NCBI RefSeq assembly: GCF_000230995.2 | Contig: NC_019973.1 | Location: forward strand, 4,664,001 to 4,728,000 | DNA from: Mesorhizobium australicum WSM2073 | Lineage (GTDB): Bacteria > Pseudomonadota > Alphaproteobacteria > Rhizobiales > Rhizobiaceae | Direction of reading: 5' to 3' | Length of the DNA stretch: 64,000 nt | Shown here: positions 47,009 through 55,424 of the stretch, piece by piece | How the letters are laid out: each line of letters begins with the position of its first letter | Numbering within the stretch: position 1 is the first letter of the stretch | The notes under the pieces: generated by a model | Seen by the model: only the letters and a program-made list of their open reading frames with translations | Database searches by the model: none | What the model was told of the DNA's origin: nothing | Position numbers and translations under genes: made by a program

Positions 47009-47539
47009 ATGACCACTTCGAAAATAGATTGCGACCAGATCGCGAACTTGAACAGGCGCAGCGGGCTCAAGGCGGCTGGGCTCAAGGCGGCTGGCCTGGC
47101 GGCCTTGCTTGGGCTTGCCGCCTGCAGCACCGTCTCGCTGCCGACAGGGCAAGGCGCCGGGGTTTCCTCCTCGGCAACCGGCACGCTGGCAAGCCTGCGC
47201 GCCACGGCCGGGCGCGGCCCGCTGACCCCGGACGCGCAGTTGGAGCAAGCAGCATTGCAGCAGGCCGGCTACATGGCGCAGCGTGAAAACATGAGCCACA
47301 CCACCGGCTGGGGCAAGGATTTCGCCTCGCGCATGAGGGACAATGGCGTACACGGTGCCGCGGCCGAGAACATCGCGGCCGGCCGCTTCGACGAACAGAA
47401 GCTGTTCGATATCTGGATGCACTCGCAGGGACACCGGCGCAACATACTCGATCCGGACTTCAGCCGCTTCGGACTTGCCTATGTCCGTGACGGCCGCGAC
47501 CCCAACCTGCGCTACTGGTCGCTGGTGCTCGGCAGGTAG
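47009..47539 (+). CDS. CAP-domain (SCP/PR-1) lipoprotein
   Basis: A 176-residue protein with a lipobox LAAC at about residue 39, so probably a lipoprotein. The CAP domain has MSHTTGWGKDFASRMRDNGV, AAENIAAGRFDE and SQGHRRNILDPDFSRFGLAYVRD; the HTTG, ENIA and GHRxNIL motifs are the family core. Bacterial CAP proteins are secreted, of uncertain role, possibly cell-wall or lipid binding. The signal region contains a perfect tandem duplication of 15 bases (residues GLKAA twice). Confidence 0.88.
   Translation: MTTSKIDCDQIANLNRRSGLKAAGLKAAGLAALLGLAACSTVSLPTGQGAGVSSSATGTLASLRATAGRGPLTPDAQLEQAALQQAGYMAQRENMSHTTGWGKDFASRMRDNGVHGAAAENIAAGRFDEQKLFDIWMHSQGHRRNILDPDFSRFGLAYVRDGRDPNLRYWSLVLGR
47063..47092 (+). 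repeat. 15-bp tandem duplication in the CAP lipoprotein signal peptide
   Basis: Two adjacent identical copies of GGGCTCAAGGCGGCT encode GLKAA twice, lengthening the signal peptide by five residues in frame. This is typical of replication slippage and could differ between strains. Confidence 0.8.
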
Positions 47540-47586
47540 CAAAGACATCGCCGGCAGCGGACATCCGCTGACGAGCAGCCGCTACA

Positions 47587-49119
47587 TCAATCCATATGAG
47601 CGGCAGGCGCGCCGCCGGCCGGCGCTGTTTTCGGCTTGCGCAGCAGGAAAACGAACGGGATGGCGGCCAGCGTCATGATCATCAGGATTTTGAAGTCGTT
47701 GACGTAGGAGATCATCATCGCCTGCAGATTGACCATGCGGTCGACCTGCGACAGTGCCGTCGGGTCGCCGCCGGCGGCCGCCGGCGAGACCGCCCAGAGA
47801 TTGGGATTGAAGGGGTTGATGAAGGTTGAAAGCTCGGCGTGGTTGATCTGCGTGTTGCGCACCAGCAGCACGGTCACGACCGACACGCCGATCGACGAGC
47901 CAAGATTTCGCACCAGGCTGAACAGCGAGGTTGCATCGGTGCGGTAGCGGGCGTCGAGCGTGGCGAAGGCAACCGTCGACAGCGGCACGAACACCATGCC
48001 CATGCCGAGGCCCTGGATCACGCCGGAGCTGAGGATCAGCCAGTTGTCCATTTGCGGGGTGAAGCTTGCCATGGTGTAGAGCGACTGCGCGGTCAGGAGG
48101 AAACCGATGACGACGAGAATCCTGGCATCGACCTTGCCCATGATGCGCCCGACGACGAGCATCGAAATCATGGTGCCGACACCGCGCGGCCCGATGACGA
48201 TGCCGATGGTGACCGTCGGATAGCCGAAGATAGTCGACAGCATCGGCGGCAGCAGCGACATCGAGGCCAGGATCAGCACGCCCATGACGAAGATGAACGC
48301 CAGCCCGGTGACGAAATTGCGATCGAGGAAAATCTTCGGATCGATAAACGGATGTTCCGATGTCATCGTGTGGATGATGAACACCCAGAAGCCGGTGAGC
48401 GAAAGACCGAGCTCGATCCAGATCTCGACCGAGGAAAACCAGTCAACCTCGCCACCGCGATCGAGCATCAGCTGCAGGGCGCCGACGCCGAGCGATATCA
48501 TGGCAAAGCCGAAGAAATCAAAGCTGCGCACCCGCCGAGCGACCGCCGGCAGATAGGCCGCCATGCCAAGAAAGGCGACGATGCCGACCGGCAGGTTGAT
48601 GAAGAACACCCAGCGCCAGTTGAAATTCTCGGTCAGCCAGCCGCCGAGCGTGGGGCCGAGGATCGGTCCCAGCATGATGCCGGCGCCCCATATGGCCATC
48701 GCCTGACCATGGCGCTCCTTGGGGTTGATGTCGAGCAGGAAGGTCTGCGACAGCGGCACGATCGCGGCGCCGAACACACCTTGCATCAGCCGGAAAAGCA
48801 CGATGGTTTCCAGGCTCCACGCCAGGCCGCACAACATCGAGAAGATGGTGAAGCCGACCACCGCCGTCAGGAACAGTTCCTTGCGGCCGAAACGGTCGGC
48901 GAGCCAGCCGGTGACAGGCGTCATGATGGCGGCGGCGACGATGTAGGAGGTCAGCACCCAGTTGATGTTGTCGGGCGAGGCGCCGAGATCGCCGGTCATG
49001 GTCGGCAGCGCGACGTTGGCGATGGTGGTGTCGAGCGCCTGCATGATCGTCGCCAGCATGAGCGCGACCGTGATCAGGCCACGATGCGGCACTTCTTTGA
49101 ATGGCTCGGACGTGCTCAT
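47587..49119 (-). CDS. emrB: DHA2-family (EmrB/QacA) multidrug efflux MFS transporter
   Basis: A 510-residue inner-membrane antiporter with about 14 helices. Signature segments are IMQALDTTIANVALPTMTGDLGAS (motif D1 of DHA2), WVLTSYIVAAAIMTPVTGWLADRFGRKEL (motif A) and LGPTLGGWLTENFNWRWVFFINLPVG (motif C). It works with the EmrA-like fusion protein encoded upstream and an outer-membrane channel to export hydrophobic toxins. No strong ribosome site is seen next to its ATG, and it is separated from emrA by 305 bases that contain an inverted repeat. Confidence 0.93.
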   Translation of the reverse strand: MSTSEPFKEVPHRGLITVALMLATIMQALDTTIANVALPTMTGDLGASPDNINWVLTSYIVAAAIMTPVTGWLADRFGRKELFLTAVVGFTIFSMLCGLAWSLETIVLFRLMQGVFGAAIVPLSQTFLLDINPKERHGQAMAIWGAGIMLGPILGPTLGGWLTENFNWRWVFFINLPVGIVAFLGMAAYLPAVARRVRSFDFFGFAMISLGVGALQLMLDRGGEVDWFSSVEIWIELGLSLTGFWVFIIHTMTSEHPFIDPKIFLDRNFVTGLAFIFVMGVLILASMSLLPPMLSTIFGYPTVTIGIVIGPRGVGTMISMLVVGRIMGKVDARILVVIGFLLTAQSLYTMASFTPQMDNWLILSSGVIQGLGMGMVFVPLSTVAFATLDARYRTDATSLFSLVRNLGSSIGVSVVTVLLVRNTQINHAELSTFINPFNPNLWAVSPAAAGGDPTALSQVDRMVNLQAMMISYVNDFKILMIMTLAAIPFVFLLRKPKTAPAGGAPAAHMD

Positions 49120-49424
49120 GGCGCAGAACTTCCAGAAGGTAACAGAAACGTGTACAACGGGTTTCCGGGCGGCAAAGCCTTCCGTTGAGAGACCTTCGTC
49201 GCGGTGGGACGCGATTATCGATGTGGGGGTTACATCGACTGAAAGTCTCTGATGAGCGGATGCCTGCCGCCCGGAAACCTGAGGACCGACAGGTCCGTGT
49301 CGAAGATTTCAAATTTTGGACGGCTGCCACGCGGCTCGGCCCAAACGCTGATCCTTCCCACCCTCCCGTCAGACCAATCCTTCAACTCGCTTTCACCCGC
49401 CTGGTCTCCGCGGGCTTCTGCCGA
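49120..49424 (-). other. emrA-emrB intergenic region with inverted repeat and nested hairpin
   Basis: This 305-base gap within an operon holds no convincing gene. GGTTTCCGGGCGGCA at 49160-49174 is exactly complementary to TGCCGCCCGGAAACC at 49265-49279. Between them TCGATGT (49218-49224) and ACATCGA (49232-49238) can pair around a seven-base loop. The transcript would fold into a long stem with an inner hairpin just upstream of emrB, with the arm starting 40 bases before its start codon. It could be a regulatory leader, a terminator-like structure or a small repeat element. Confidence 0.5.
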
Positions 49425-50603
49425 CTACTTCGCGGGCTCGCCGGCCGTAGCGTGACCGAAAATCGACGGCCAGCCACGCGCGACGCCCGTATCGACCGTA
49501 ACAGAGGCGCTCATGCCGGTGCGCAGCGCCATCTTGGCGTCGGGGTCGGTCAGTTCCAGGCGCACCGGGATGCGTTGGGTGACCTTGACCCAGTTGCCGG
49601 TGGCGTTCTGGGCGGGCAGCAGCGAGAAGTCCGCGCCGGTGCCGGCACCGATAGCCCTGACCGTCGCCTCGAAGGTCCTGCCCGGGTAGGTATCGACCAC
49701 GATCTCCGCCTTCTGGCCCGGCTTCATGTTGGTCAGTTGGGTTTCCTTGAAATTGGCGTCGACCCAGGTGTCGCCGGTCTCGACCAGCGCAAACAATGGT
49801 GTGCCAGAGCCGACATATTGGCCGACCTTGAAGGACGCGGCTTGATAGACGACACCATCGGCAGGCGCCTTCACGGTGGTCTGCTCCAGATCATAGGCAG
49901 CCTTGTCGCGCGCCGCGAGCGCCGACATCACCGTCGGATGCTTGTCGGTTTCGATGTCGGGGTTGCCGCCGAGTGCCGCCTTGGCGCTGATGATGCCTTG
50001 CTCGGCAACAGCCAGTTGCTGCCTGGCTTTGTCGAGATCGTTCTTGGCCTGATCCAGCGACGACTTGGCGTTGATGCCCTTCTGGGCAAGATCGGCGGCG
50101 CGATCGAATTGCGACTGCGCATAGTCGACCTCGCTGGCAGCGGACTTCTGCTGCGACAGCGCCTGGCTATAGGCCGCGCGCAACTGCTCGACATTGAGGC
50201 GCGCGGTAGCAACCGCGGCGTCCGCCTGGGCGAGCGCGATCCGGTAGGGCTCGGGGTCGATGGCGAACAGGAGATCGCCCTGCTTGACCGTCTGGTTGTC
50301 CGTTATGGCGACCTGGACGATACGACCGGCCGTATCAGAGGCGATCGACACCTTGGCCTGCTGCAGATTGGCATTTTCCGTTTCCTGGTAGCGCCCGCCG
50401 GTCACCCAGACATAGCCGCCGCCGATGATCAATGCCGCCGGCAAGGCGAACATCAAGAAGAAGCGGCCGAAGCGGCGCTTCTTCTTCGGCGCCGGCGCGG
50501 GTTGCACGGGAGGAGCGACCGCGACCGGGGCTGATGCCGGCTGGACCGGCGCTTCCATCTCCACCTTGGGAGCGTTTTCTTCTACCTTGGCTACCGCGTT
50601 CAT
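49425..50603 (-). CDS. emrA: HlyD/EmrA-family membrane fusion protein
   Basis: A 392-residue periplasmic adaptor. The basic cytoplasmic tail (PKKKRRFGRFFLMFALPAALIIGGGYVWV) leads into one membrane helix at about residues 47-68. Lipoyl halves (GRIVQVAITDNQTVKQGDLLFAIDPEPY and TTVKAPADGVVYQAASFKVGQYVGSG) flank a long coiled-coil hairpin. It links the EmrB-like pump to an outer-membrane channel. Its ATG overlaps the MarR stop (ATGA), so the regulator and adaptor are co-translated. Confidence 0.93.
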   Translation of the reverse strand: MNAVAKVEENAPKVEMEAPVQPASAPVAVAPPVQPAPAPKKKRRFGRFFLMFALPAALIIGGGYVWVTGGRYQETENANLQQAKVSIASDTAGRIVQVAITDNQTVKQGDLLFAIDPEPYRIALAQADAAVATARLNVEQLRAAYSQALSQQKSAASEVDYAQSQFDRAADLAQKGINAKSSLDQAKNDLDKARQQLAVAEQGIISAKAALGGNPDIETDKHPTVMSALAARDKAAYDLEQTTVKAPADGVVYQAASFKVGQYVGSGTPLFALVETGDTWVDANFKETQLTNMKPGQKAEIVVDTYPGRTFEATVRAIGAGTGADFSLLPAQNATGNWVKVTQRIPVRLELTDPDAKMALRTGMSASVTVDTGVARGWPSIFGHATAGEPAK

Positions 50604-51079
50604 GCTGCCGCACCTTCCGCACTCTTGATCTTTTCAAGCGACGAAGCTTCGCTGTCCGTCAGATTTTGCACGATTACATCCAGCGCCCGGATCAGGATGC
50701 GCCGGTCTTCCGGCGAAACGCCGCTGAGCGATTCCTCATAGACCTCGCCAGCAAGGCTCTTGACGTCCGCATAGGCCGCATTCGCCTTCTCGGTCGGGAA
50801 GATCATGCGCACGCGCCGGTCGGTCGCGTCGGAGCGGCGTTCGATCCAGCCGCCCTCCTCCATCCGATCGACCAGGCGTGAAACGCTGATCGGCTCGATT
50901 TCGAGCAGTTCGGCGAGCCGCGCCTGTGCAACGCCCGCCTCCTTGGCAACGCGGACCAGAAGCCGCCATTGCGCCGAAGACAGGCCGAGCCCGCTGGCGC
51001 GCGCCTCGAAGCGCTTGCGCATCAGGCGTTGCACGTCGTGGATCAAAAATCCCAATCTATCGATGCCATCTGAAACCAT
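50600..51079 (-). CDS. MarR-family regulator of the efflux operon
   Basis: A 159-residue winged-helix repressor: VAQARLAELLEIEPISVSRLVDRMEEGGWIERRSDATDRRVRMIFPTEKA is a clear DNA-binding core with the wing. It is the first gene of the marR-emrA-emrB unit, so it likely represses its own operon until an efflux substrate binds. An operator-like palindrome lies at 51095-51106, just upstream of its start. Close to the group including EmrR/MprA. Confidence 0.92.
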   Translation of the reverse strand: MVSDGIDRLGFLIHDVQRLMRKRFEARASGLGLSSAQWRLLVRVAKEAGVAQARLAELLEIEPISVSRLVDRMEEGGWIERRSDATDRRVRMIFPTEKANAAYADVKSLAGEVYEESLSGVSPEDRRILIRALDVIVQNLTDSEASSLEKIKSAEGAAA

Positions 51080-51094
51080 GAGCGATACATATAA

Positions 51095-51106
51095 TAAGCG
51101 TGCTTA
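51095..51106. promoter_or_regulatory. candidate MarR operator upstream of the efflux operon
   Basis: TAAGC-GT-GCTTA is a perfect 12-bp palindrome inside an AT-rich stretch (ATAATAAGCGTGCTTACTAT) starting 16 bases upstream of the marR ATG. The AT-rich surround and position fit autorepression. Confidence 0.5.
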
Positions 51107-51169
51107 CTATTCAAGATGCCACTTCGCTATGAAAGCCGGCAAATGCGGATGGCGGAAACAGGCGTGTGG

Positions 51170-52195
51170 TCAATCGCTGTCGCGCGCGACCAGTTCCAGC
51201 GGCCAGACCTCCCTGATGGTCTGCGGCCCCGTGGGCCCGGCGAAAGCCGGCAGCGAGGCGAGCAGGATTTCGCCGAGCCGCCGTCCCATCGGCTCCAATG
51301 CCGGGCGGAAAGCGGTCAGCGCCGGGGAGAAATAGCGGCAGAGCGGCGTATCGACGATGACCATCACCGCGATGCCCTGACCGGGCATGATCCCCATCTC
51401 GGCAAGCGCCTTGCAGCCGCCGAGCGCCATCGCGTCATTGTTGAAGATGATCGCTGTCGGCGGATCCTTCGAGCGCATGACTTGCGGCGTCACCGCGTAG
51501 CCGCCGGCTTCGTTGATGAAGCCGTCGGCGATCAGCTCGGGATCGATGTGGATGCCGTGCCGCCGCAGCGCCTTGCGATAGCCGTCAAGAAACAGATAGC
51601 CGAAAGTGAGGTCGAGTGACGGCCGGATGGCGGCGATGCGGCGGTGGCCGCGTGCAACCAGGCGGTCGACTGCGTCGGCGCCCGCCTTCTCGAAATCGAG
51701 GTCGAGCGAGGGATAGGTCTCGTCACCGGACTGGCTTCGGCCAAGCGTCGCAAAGGGAAAGCCGGCCCTGCTGAGATAGTCGATGCGATCGTCCTCACGC
51801 CGGGTCCAGGCCAGCAGCACGGCATCGGCGCGGCGTGTCTCGACGACCCGTCGCAGGCGCTCCTGCTGATAGTCGGCGGGCGCGCCCATGACGATGATCA
51901 GGTCGAGCCCGTGCTCGGCCAGTGCCGCTTGCAACCCGCTCAGGAACGGAATGAAAAACGGCTCGCCATATTGCTGATCACCCGGGTGGGGCTGCAGCAT
52001 GAACGCGACGGCATGCGTGGTGCCCCGGCGCAGGTTCCTGCCCGACTGGTTGGGTGAATAGTTGAGTAGGCGCGCCGCATCGAGCACGCGCTGCCGCGTC
52101 TCGGCATTGACATCGGCGCGCCCATTGAGCGCCCGCGACACCGTGCCGATCGAAATATTCAAATGACGCGCAAGATCGTGAATGCTGGATGCCAA
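51170..52195 (-). CDS. LacI/GalR-family transcriptional regulator
   Basis: A 341-residue regulator. The N-terminal helix-turn-helix and hinge (SSIHDLARHLNISIGTVSRALNGRADVNAETRQRVLDAARLLNYSPN) are followed by a sugar-binding domain (AVAFMLQPHPGDQQYGEPFF...). Translation probably starts at TTG 52195, eight bases after GGGGA; a GTG at 52249 would add 18 residues with no ribosome site. It is divergent from the sugar operon. Two palindromes in the shared region (52215-52230 and 52304-52317) look like its sites. The ligand is probably the sugar taken up by that operon. Confidence 0.9.
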   Translation of the reverse strand: MASSIHDLARHLNISIGTVSRALNGRADVNAETRQRVLDAARLLNYSPNQSGRNLRRGTTHAVAFMLQPHPGDQQYGEPFFIPFLSGLQAALAEHGLDLIIVMGAPADYQQERLRRVVETRRADAVLLAWTRREDDRIDYLSRAGFPFATLGRSQSGDETYPSLDLDFEKAGADAVDRLVARGHRRIAAIRPSLDLTFGYLFLDGYRKALRRHGIHIDPELIADGFINEAGGYAVTPQVMRSKDPPTAIIFNNDAMALGGCKALAEMGIMPGQGIAVMVIVDTPLCRYFSPALTAFRPALEPMGRRLGEILLASLPAFAGPTGPQTIREVWPLELVARDSD

Positions 52196-52214
52196 GACCA
52201 ATCCCCTTCCGTTC

Positions 52215-52230
52215 CCGCTAACATTAGCGG
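52215..52230. promoter_or_regulatory. palindrome upstream of lacI-type gene
   Basis: CCGCTAA-CA-TTAGCGG is a perfect inverted repeat with 7-bp arms, 20 bases upstream of the regulator start. It lies where autoregulation or a second binding site for the regulator would be expected. It differs from the 52304 palindrome, so it may be bound by something else. Confidence 0.4.
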
Positions 52231-52274
52231 ACCTTGCGGCCAAGGCCACTCAGACGAACGGCCCACAAATCCGG

Positions 52275-52303
52275 TTGACATTCTACGCCTTCGGGTGTGT
52301 CAT
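52275..52303 (+). promoter_or_regulatory. sigma-70-like promoter of the sugar operon
   Basis: A perfect -35 hexamer TTGACA (52275-52280), 17 bases, then TGTCAT (52298-52303), which matches TATAAT at four of six positions. It points toward the oxidoreductase gene at 52365. Confidence 0.55.
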
Positions 52304-52317
52304 CGTAAACGTTTACG
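52304..52317. promoter_or_regulatory. LacI-family operator next to the promoter
   Basis: CGTAAACGTTTACG is a perfect 14-bp palindrome with the central CG typical of LacI/GalR operators. It starts directly after the -10 element and precedes the Gfo/Idh/MocA gene, which is the repressor position. Expected to be bound by the divergent LacI-type regulator. Confidence 0.7.
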
Positions 52318-52364
52318 GAAGAACCGTGAATGCCAACCGGGAGGGGTTGGCGGAGGAGCGCCGG

Positions 52365-53396
52365 ATGCTGCATGTCGTCCTGGTCGGGTGCGGAGCCATG
52401 AGCAAAACATGGCTCGAGGCCGCCCGTCAGTCCCCTGAAATCAGGATTGCCGGTCTCGTCGACCTCGACGCCGACAGGGCACGCCAGCGAGCCCGCGAAT
52501 ATGACCTTGCCGGGGCCGCGATCGGCACCGATCTCGACGTCATATTGGATCAAACCAAAGCCGATGCGGTGTTCGACGTGGTCGTTCCGGCCGCCCGCGG
52601 CGAGGTGGCCAATTTGGCCTTTGCCCATCACTGTCACCTGCTGACGGAAAAGCCCCTCGCCGACAGTCCGGCCAACGCCCGCGCCATCGTCGACGCCGCG
52701 CGGCGCGCCGGCCGCGTCCACGCCGTCGTTCAGAACCGCCGCTATGTCGCCAATGTCCGGCGCATCCGCCGCTTTCTGGATTCAGGCGCCATCGGCGCGC
52801 CGACCAGCATCCACGCGGATTTTTTCGTGGCGCCGCACTTTGGCGGTTTTCGCGAAGAGATGCGCCACGTGCTGTTGCTCGACATGGCGATCCACACCTT
52901 CGATGCCGCTCGCTACATGGTCAACGGCGAACCTGCCGATGTCTATTGCCAGGAATGGGAGCCGGCCAATTCCTGGTATCGGCAAGGGTCGTCGGCAAGC
53001 GCCACTTTCGGGCTCGGCCGAAACAGGATGTTCACCTATCGTGGCAGCTGGTGCGCCGACGGCTTTCGCACCAGTTGGGAGGGCAGCTGGCGTATCGTCG
53101 GTGAGCGCGGCAGCCTGATCTGGGACGGCCATGACGAGGTGAAGGCGGAAGTCGTGCTGCCGGAGCGCGAAGGCCTGATCGACAAGGTCGGGCCGGTGAC
53201 AGTGCCTCCCCTCGATCCGTCCGACCGTATCGGCGGGCATCTCGGCGTCATTGCCGACTTCGTGCAAGCCGTGGAAACCGGCACCGAGCCGGAGACACGG
53301 GGCTCGGACAACATCAAGAGCCTGGCCATGGTCTTCGCGGCGATCCAGAGCGCCGAGACCGGTCGTCGCGTGAACATCGCATCGCAGGAAGGATGA
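52365..53396 (+). CDS. Gfo/Idh/MocA-family oxidoreductase
   Basis: A 343-residue NAD(P)-dependent sugar dehydrogenase-type protein. The Rossmann motif VVLVGCGAMSKTWLEAA opens it, and HCHLLTEKPLADSPANARAIVDAA includes the EKP motif that marks the active-site lysine. The C-terminal half has the family's long beta sheet. GGAGGAG lies ahead of the ATG at 52365. First gene of the operon; its product is probably passed to the next enzyme, a TIM-barrel isomerase. Substrate unknown. Confidence 0.9.
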   Translation: MLHVVLVGCGAMSKTWLEAARQSPEIRIAGLVDLDADRARQRAREYDLAGAAIGTDLDVILDQTKADAVFDVVVPAARGEVANLAFAHHCHLLTEKPLADSPANARAIVDAARRAGRVHAVVQNRRYVANVRRIRRFLDSGAIGAPTSIHADFFVAPHFGGFREEMRHVLLLDMAIHTFDAARYMVNGEPADVYCQEWEPANSWYRQGSSASATFGLGRNRMFTYRGSWCADGFRTSWEGSWRIVGERGSLIWDGHDEVKAEVVLPEREGLIDKVGPVTVPPLDPSDRIGGHLGVIADFVQAVETGTEPETRGSDNIKSLAMVFAAIQSAETGRRVNIASQEG

Positions 53397-53398
53397 CC

Positions 53399-54304
53399 AT
53401 GCCGAACCCGCTTCTCGACATCAGGATCGGCACCATGGTGCGGGCCAATCTCGAAGACCCGGCCGCCTATATCAGGCAAATCCTGCCGCTCGGCTTCGAG
53501 AGCATCCAGCCCTTTTTCTGGCAGACGCTCGGCGGCAAGGATCTGCCGCGGCTCGCCGGAGAGATTGAAGAGGCGATCGGCGATGCCGACGTCACCGTCA
53601 GTTCGATCGGCGTGTTCGGCAATCCGCTCGAGAGCGGCGACACCGACCGCGGCGTGCTCGAGGCCTGGAAAACGGTGATCGACAACGCCCATCTGTTCGG
53701 CACCAGGCTGGTCAGCGGTTTTACCGGCCGCATCCGCGGGAAACCGCTGACCGACAGCCTGCCGCGCTATCGCGAAGTCTGGGGCGAACTGGCCAGACGC
53801 GCCGCCGACAAGGGCGTGCGCATCGCCTTCGAGAATTGCGCGATGGACGGCAATTGGGCCGGCGGAGACTGGAACATCGCCCACAATCCGGATGCCTGGG
53901 AGCTGATGTTCAACGAATTGCCCAACGACAATCTCGGTCTCGAATGGGAGCCCTGCCACCAACTCGTCTACCTGATCGATCCGATCCCGCAGATCCGCAA
54001 ATGGGCGCATCGCATCTTTCATGTCCACGGCAAGGACGCCACGGTGCGCTGGGACGTCATCCGCGAGAACGGCGTGTTCGGCCGCCTGCCCTTCGTGCAG
54101 ATGCGCACGCCCGGCTTCGGCGACAGCGACTGGTCCCGGGTGATCAGTGAACTGAGGCTGGCCGGGTACAAGGGCGCCATCGACATCGAAGGCTGGCACG
54201 ACCCGGTCTATCGCGGCGACCTCGAGATCACGGGGCAGGCACGCGCCCTGGAGTATCTCAAACTATGCCGGGGAGGTGCGAGCTACCTGCCAAATCCGGC
54301 GTGA
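53399..54304 (+). CDS. sugar phosphate isomerase/epimerase family (xylose-isomerase-like TIM barrel)
   Basis: A 301-residue protein with an AP-endonuclease-2/xylose isomerase-like TIM barrel. Candidate metal ligands occur in VRIAFENCAMDG (Glu), LGLEWEPCHQLVY (Glu and His), HRIFHVHGKD (His) and AIDIEGWHDPVY (Glu). Such proteins pair with Gfo/Idh/MocA enzymes in sugar or inositol-type catabolism (for example IolE-like). The ATG at 53399 has AGGAAGG six bases upstream; another ATG at 53393 overlaps the upstream stop. Substrate unassigned. Confidence 0.88.
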   Translation: MPNPLLDIRIGTMVRANLEDPAAYIRQILPLGFESIQPFFWQTLGGKDLPRLAGEIEEAIGDADVTVSSIGVFGNPLESGDTDRGVLEAWKTVIDNAHLFGTRLVSGFTGRIRGKPLTDSLPRYREVWGELARRAADKGVRIAFENCAMDGNWAGGDWNIAHNPDAWELMFNELPNDNLGLEWEPCHQLVYLIDPIPQIRKWAHRIFHVHGKDATVRWDVIRENGVFGRLPFVQMRTPGFGDSDWSRVISELRLAGYKGAIDIEGWHDPVYRGDLEITGQARALEYLKLCRGGASYLPNPA

Positions 54305-54401
54305 GGATCGGTCGGCGGGAGGAGCCGGCCGCAAGTGGCATTGCCAAAGCAATCGTTCAAAGGCCCCTCGGCTGACGAGGAAAACAATGGGAGGAACGTG
54401 C

Positions 54402-55415
54402 ATGAGCATCGCGATCAGGACGACACTTCTGCGCACGGCCGTCGTGGCGGCGGCCACGGCGCTTACCGCCACAATCTTGACCTTGCCGGCGCAGGCGCTC
54501 GACGCCCAATGGTGCAAGGACGTCCACATCCGCTTCTTCGTCGGCGGCGCCGAGGGCGACGCCTTCGGCACCATCGTCTACAATGGCGCCAAGCAGGCGG
54601 CGGCAGATCTCGGACCCAAGGTCGACTACATCTTCTCCCAGTGGGACGCGGAGAAGATGGTGCAGCAATTGCGCGAAGCGGTCGCGGTCAAGCCCCAGGG
54701 CATCGCCATGATGGGCCATCCAGGCGACGCCGCGATCATGCCGCTCGCCGACGAGGCCCATAAGGAGGGCATCAAGATGATGTACCAGAACGTCCCGGTG
54801 CCGAAGGTGACGGCGGCGTTCGGTGGCGGCTATATCGGCGCGCAGCAGGAACAGCAGGGCCGCGCACTTGGCGCCGAAGCGTTCAAGCTCGGTAAGCTGA
54901 AGGCCGGCGACAAGGCGATCATGATCGGCCCGTTCGAGAACGAGAGCCGCGGCGCACGCGAGCGCGGCACGGTGGCGGCCTTGAAGGAGGCGGGCGTCGA
55001 AGTCATCCAGCTGTCGTCGCCGCCGAGCGGCGAATGGGCTTCCGACCCCAATCTGGCGATACCGGTGCTTACGGCAGCGCTGCTCAACAATCCCGATGTC
55101 AAGGCCGTCGGCTATCCCGGCGGACAGATGCTCGGCAATGTCGCCACCTACATGCAGGCAGCTGGCAGAAAGCCTGGCGACATCTTCAACTTCGGCTTCG
55201 ACACCAGCCCGCAGATCGTCGAGGGCTTCAAGGGCGGCTGGGTACAATTGACGGCCGACCAGCAGCCATTCCTGCAGGGCTATCTGCCGATCCTCAGCCT
55301 GTGCCAGCAGGTGGTGCTGGGTCTGGCGCCGATGAACGTCGACACCGGCGCCGGTTTCGTCACGCCCGAAAATTACGAGATCGTCGCAGAACTCGCCAAG
55401 CAGGCGCTGCGCTGA
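54402..55415 (+). CDS. ABC sugar substrate-binding protein (periplasmic)
   Basis: A 337-residue protein starting with a signal peptide (TTLLRTAVVAAATALTATILTLPAQALDA). The mature part has the ribose/galactose-binding type fold: FFVGGAEGDAFGTIVYNGAKQAAADLG, QWDAEKMVQQLREAVAVKPQGIAMMGHPGDAAIMPLADEA and AGAGFVTPENYEIV. GGGAGGAA precedes the ATG. It is followed by a strong hairpin and by the matching ATPase and permease, making a complete importer. The sugar is unknown. Confidence 0.9.
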   Translation: MSIAIRTTLLRTAVVAAATALTATILTLPAQALDAQWCKDVHIRFFVGGAEGDAFGTIVYNGAKQAAADLGPKVDYIFSQWDAEKMVQQLREAVAVKPQGIAMMGHPGDAAIMPLADEAHKEGIKMMYQNVPVPKVTAAFGGGYIGAQQEQQGRALGAEAFKLGKLKAGDKAIMIGPFENESRGARERGTVAALKEAGVEVIQLSSPPSGEWASDPNLAIPVLTAALLNNPDVKAVGYPGGQMLGNVATYMQAAGRKPGDIFNFGFDTSPQIVEGFKGGWVQLTADQQPFLQGYLPILSLCQQVVLGLAPMNVDTGAGFVTPENYEIVAELAKQALR

Positions 55416-55424
55416 CCTCCCAAG

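Noticed and set aside
47839..49188. Charged plus-strand frame opposite emrB
   Set aside because: The His/Asp/Arg-rich composition is the typical reverse of a hydrophobic membrane protein gene.
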